A stretch of DNA of 64,000 nucleotides. Origin: Panorpa germanica (lineage: Eukaryota; Arthropoda; Insecta; Mecoptera; Panorpidae). Positions within the stretch are counted from its first letter, which is position 1. Every line of letters begins with the position of its first letter. Below are positions 61,386 to 64,000 of this stretch, one piece after another. The position numbers and the translations under genes are program-made. Below the pieces are notes generated by a model that saw only the letters and a program-made list of their open reading frames with translations, was not told the DNA's origin and did no database searches. The DNA is taken from NCBI GenBank assembly GCA_963678705.1, contig OY783211.1, positions 16,010,603-16,074,602 on the forward strand, in the 5' to 3' direction.

Positions 61386-61789
61386 ATCTTTTTTTAAAAA
61401 TGTCCATGAATTTTAAAAAGATTGCATAAAAATTAGAAAAACGTAGATACTTCGAATTGAATTAAACACTTTATCAATTTAACGTGTAACAAACTTAACC
61501 CCATTAAGAATTTGGAAAAATTCCAAATAATAATTATTGAAAAAATAGTCCACAACTTTATAAAATATTTTCTCACACCAGTTGACTTGCAGGGAAATGA
61601 AAAAGCTTAGTAGTTTGAGAAATATTAGTGTCGTTAAAGTTTACTGGAAAACACTTTTGAACCTGTAATTAAGTATTTTAATTAACTTATAAAGTTCGTT
61701 CAACTTATAACAATTTATAAAATAATGACTGATCTTTTGTATGTAATTTGAACAAAACATATTCACAGCAGCTAATGAGAAATGTACGA

Positions 61790-62175
61790 AATAAATGAAA
61801 TAAGTAAAATTAATCGAACTAAAATATTTATTTTTCATGGAATTTAATAGCAAATATTTTTAAGGTGTTAAATAGGTTGCATATAATCCTGGCGCAAAAA
61901 AATAGATGAATCTTATAAACCTGCTTAATAAATGTCACTAAATGTCATTAAAATTGTTTATTTTAATTCATATTTGTTTATTAATGTATTACACATTAAT
62001 TTACAACCTAAAATAAATAAAATTAATTAAACTAAAATAATCATATTAAGTGGAATTATTTGAGGTGTTAATTAAGTTGCATACTATCTTGGCGCAAAAG
62101 AATTGATATGCCATCTGTTGAGAAAGTAATAAACTCTATATTGAAACTACTCCTTAATAGATGTCGCTAAAAATT
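61790..62175. repeat. Diverged direct duplication, period about 200 bp
   Basis: AGGTGTTAAATAGGTTGCAT+ATAATCCTGGCGCAAAA at 61863 recurs at 62063 as AGGTGTTAATTAAGTTGCAT+ACTATCTTGGCGCAAAA. Flanking words GAACTAAAATA and TTAATAAATGTC/TTAATAGATGTC also match. It lies just outside the palindrome. No coding potential. Confidence 0.75.
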
Positions 62176-64000
62176 CATCGTTAAGAAAAGCTAATATAAT
62201 TACCTTCAATTTAAAATAAAACTTATACCAGAACTTAATAAATTATTATCACCAAATTTTTAAAATTTAATTTAATTGTAATATTTTTAACAATGTAATT
62301 AACAATGCGCCATCAATACACCTATAAAAAACGAATAATAAAGAAAAAAACAATGTTAACTTTCAGAAATTTTATTTAATTATAAATTTTTATCACCAAT
62401 CAATATAATACTTTTATATTTTCAACAGTTTCTTTAAGTCTTACAGTTTTAAGATTACTTTAAGTGTGCAATTTTTAAATATACTTTGATATATTTGACA
62501 CATTTTTGTGCTATGTTTCACCTATGAAGATGATTTTTGGAAAACCACAACACTACTCAGATTTGTGCACGATTTGTTTTATAGAAATACACAAAAACAA
62601 GAAAATATATCGAAATAAAAAACACAATTTAATTTATTGTATAATATCAGCAATTAGTACGTAAATAGATTCAGGTACTGCTTAAACATAATTAAATGTT
62701 CAATTAAGTATCAGATAAGTGGCTAGAGAAAAGGAAACTTTCTTGTTTTTGTATATTCCATAATATTGAAGCACAACAACCTTCCTTAAATCAGATCAAT
62801 AGAAGCCCAAATTTATAATCTGTCGTTTTATCTTTTTGTATATATTTCTTAAAATAAGGGCACTTCGACATAAAAACATACTTTAATTAATCAACAGTTT
62901 CTAGTTGCTTTTATCACAATCCAAAACATTACAAATGTACAGTTCAATTTGAAATGTTCGATTAAACGAATAAACAATATCGTTCGTCCCTTATATTCTT
63001 AAATCAGATTTAAATTTGAATCATTAAGAAAAACATTTTATAACATTAAGTTCTTCTCTGTTATGTTATATTTTTAATATGAATAATAAACTAATAATGA
63101 TTTCTTCACTTTTCGAACAATTTCTATTAAATTTTGATATATAAGAGATTTGTTTCTATATTTTGTGGACCTTTCTAAATTAATTGGTATAGTCTAGCAA
63201 TATTTTAATAAACCCAGTATGAAAGATATATTCTAGCATTAGTAGATCTACAAGCACATTATGATATATCATTGGCTCAGATCAGCAATTTTAATTTGAG
63301 ATACGATAGAGCAATCGCTATAATGATGTTTATATATGTATATAAGTAAGTACACAAATATGTTCTTTTTATGTCTATTTACTTTAGTCACACAAGCATA
63401 ATACTTATACTTTATTATATTTTCAACATTTTTAAATATTCTTTAACCTTAGTAATGATTATTATTTAATTTTATAATATATAACATTAGGTTTTTGATA
63501 TATATGTCAAACTTTAAAAAATATTATTAAAACAGTCTACAGTAGAGAAGAGAGCAAATAATAGTTTAAATATTTCTTTATTATCAACTTTATCAAACAT
63601 GATATCTTTAGGCTATGATGGACATTTCTTCTCTATAAAGATTTATAAAATTGTATACAAACAACACTATACAAGACAACACAAAATTTATATAAATGCA
63701 ATATTCGGAGATCGTACGCATTTAAAGCTAGAAACAAATTCAGATGGCAAAATATCACTTTTATGAATTCAGTTTAGTTGCATTTAATTATTTATAAAAG
63801 CACATTTTTAAAATAATTGTTACTTTTAATCAAATACATTTTTCTTTACTCAATTAGTACTTCAAATACTAAGCTGCAGATTTTCTTTGCTTTTAGGACG
63901 ATATATCTTCGGAAGTACTAAAGTTCCTAATTAAAAACATTTTTTATATGTATTCTAATATCTGCACAAATATGTAAGACGTAACAATCTGTATTAATCT
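62176..64000. other. AT-rich non-coding DNA
   Basis: No gene or element recognised up to the window end. Confidence 0.5.

Larger units (their letters stand above)
58511..61552. mobile_element. About 3-kb palindrome of Foldback type
   Basis: The left arm, 58511 to about 59975, is inverted at about 60090 to 61552. Outer match: GCTACACGTTAAATTGATAA (58572) against TTATCAATTTAACGTGTAAC (61471). Inner match: GTAGTTTTTTATGCTGATTC (59945) against GAATCAGCATAAAAAACTAC (60101). Each arm contains an array of about 146-bp tandem units and a non-repeated inner part of about 330 bp. The central spacer of about 115 bp carries GCCGATTACTAAGAAACTAT, itself inverted relative to 58775-58795. No transposase frame is present. 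Long TIRs made of subrepeats are the hallmark of Foldback/FB-like elements. Alternatives are a palindromic satellite amplicon or an assembly artefact. Confidence 0.8.

Overview
The window is AT-rich animal nuclear DNA, almost certainly from an insect. It has short GT-AG introns, long non-coding stretches, many short inverted-repeat transposons and one recognisable multi-exon gene. No bacterial features (operons, ribosome binding sites, CRISPR) are present. The order cannot be fixed from the sequence; repeat content is compatible with a holometabolous insect such as a moth or butterfly, but that is only an impression.

The one gene I can support is on the plus strand at 47063-55257. Ten coding exons splice in phase into a 1075-residue protein with two tandem SAM domains, a proline-rich segment and an acidic C-terminal helix. 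This is the domain order of the C-terminal half of Caskin (Drosophila ckn), a neuronal scaffold that acts with the receptor phosphatase Lar. The first exon carries its own ATG behind an in-frame stop and encodes about 283 residues of Ser/Asn-rich sequence. The reconstructed product therefore lacks the ankyrin repeats and SH3 domain of full-length Caskin. Either this is an alternative-promoter short isoform, or the rest of the gene lies more than 47 kb upstream.

Positions 1-47000 hold no gene I can support. They contain debris of several transposon families: a PIF/Harbinger-type MITE (5433-5791); a family with ends ATGGGCTTGTGTCCT (full-length or near at 11.5, 13.0, 16.4, 32.2 and 48.6 kb, diverged relatives at 7.2 and 22.2 kb); two TA-flanked elements (18.2 and 30.1 kb); a family with ends like CATTCCCACTCACTG (25.1, 28.0 and 44.8 kb); a pair with TIR GTCGACTGATTGCAAAC (4.7 and 39.2 kb); a Tc1/mariner-like remnant (23.5 kb); and RTE/SINE-like copies (24.0 and 32.5 kb, the second nested inside another element). 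Three short GC-richer islands (27.5, 35.0 and 40.5 kb) remain unexplained.

Positions 55258-58440 are 3' UTR and AT-rich intergenic DNA. The most striking non-genic structure follows at 58511-61552: a palindrome of about 3 kb with two long inverted arms, each built largely of tandem units of about 146 bp (6 units left, 7 right), around a central spacer of about 115 bp. It has the architecture of a Foldback-type transposon. Beyond it lies a diverged 200-bp direct duplication, then plain AT-rich DNA to the window end.
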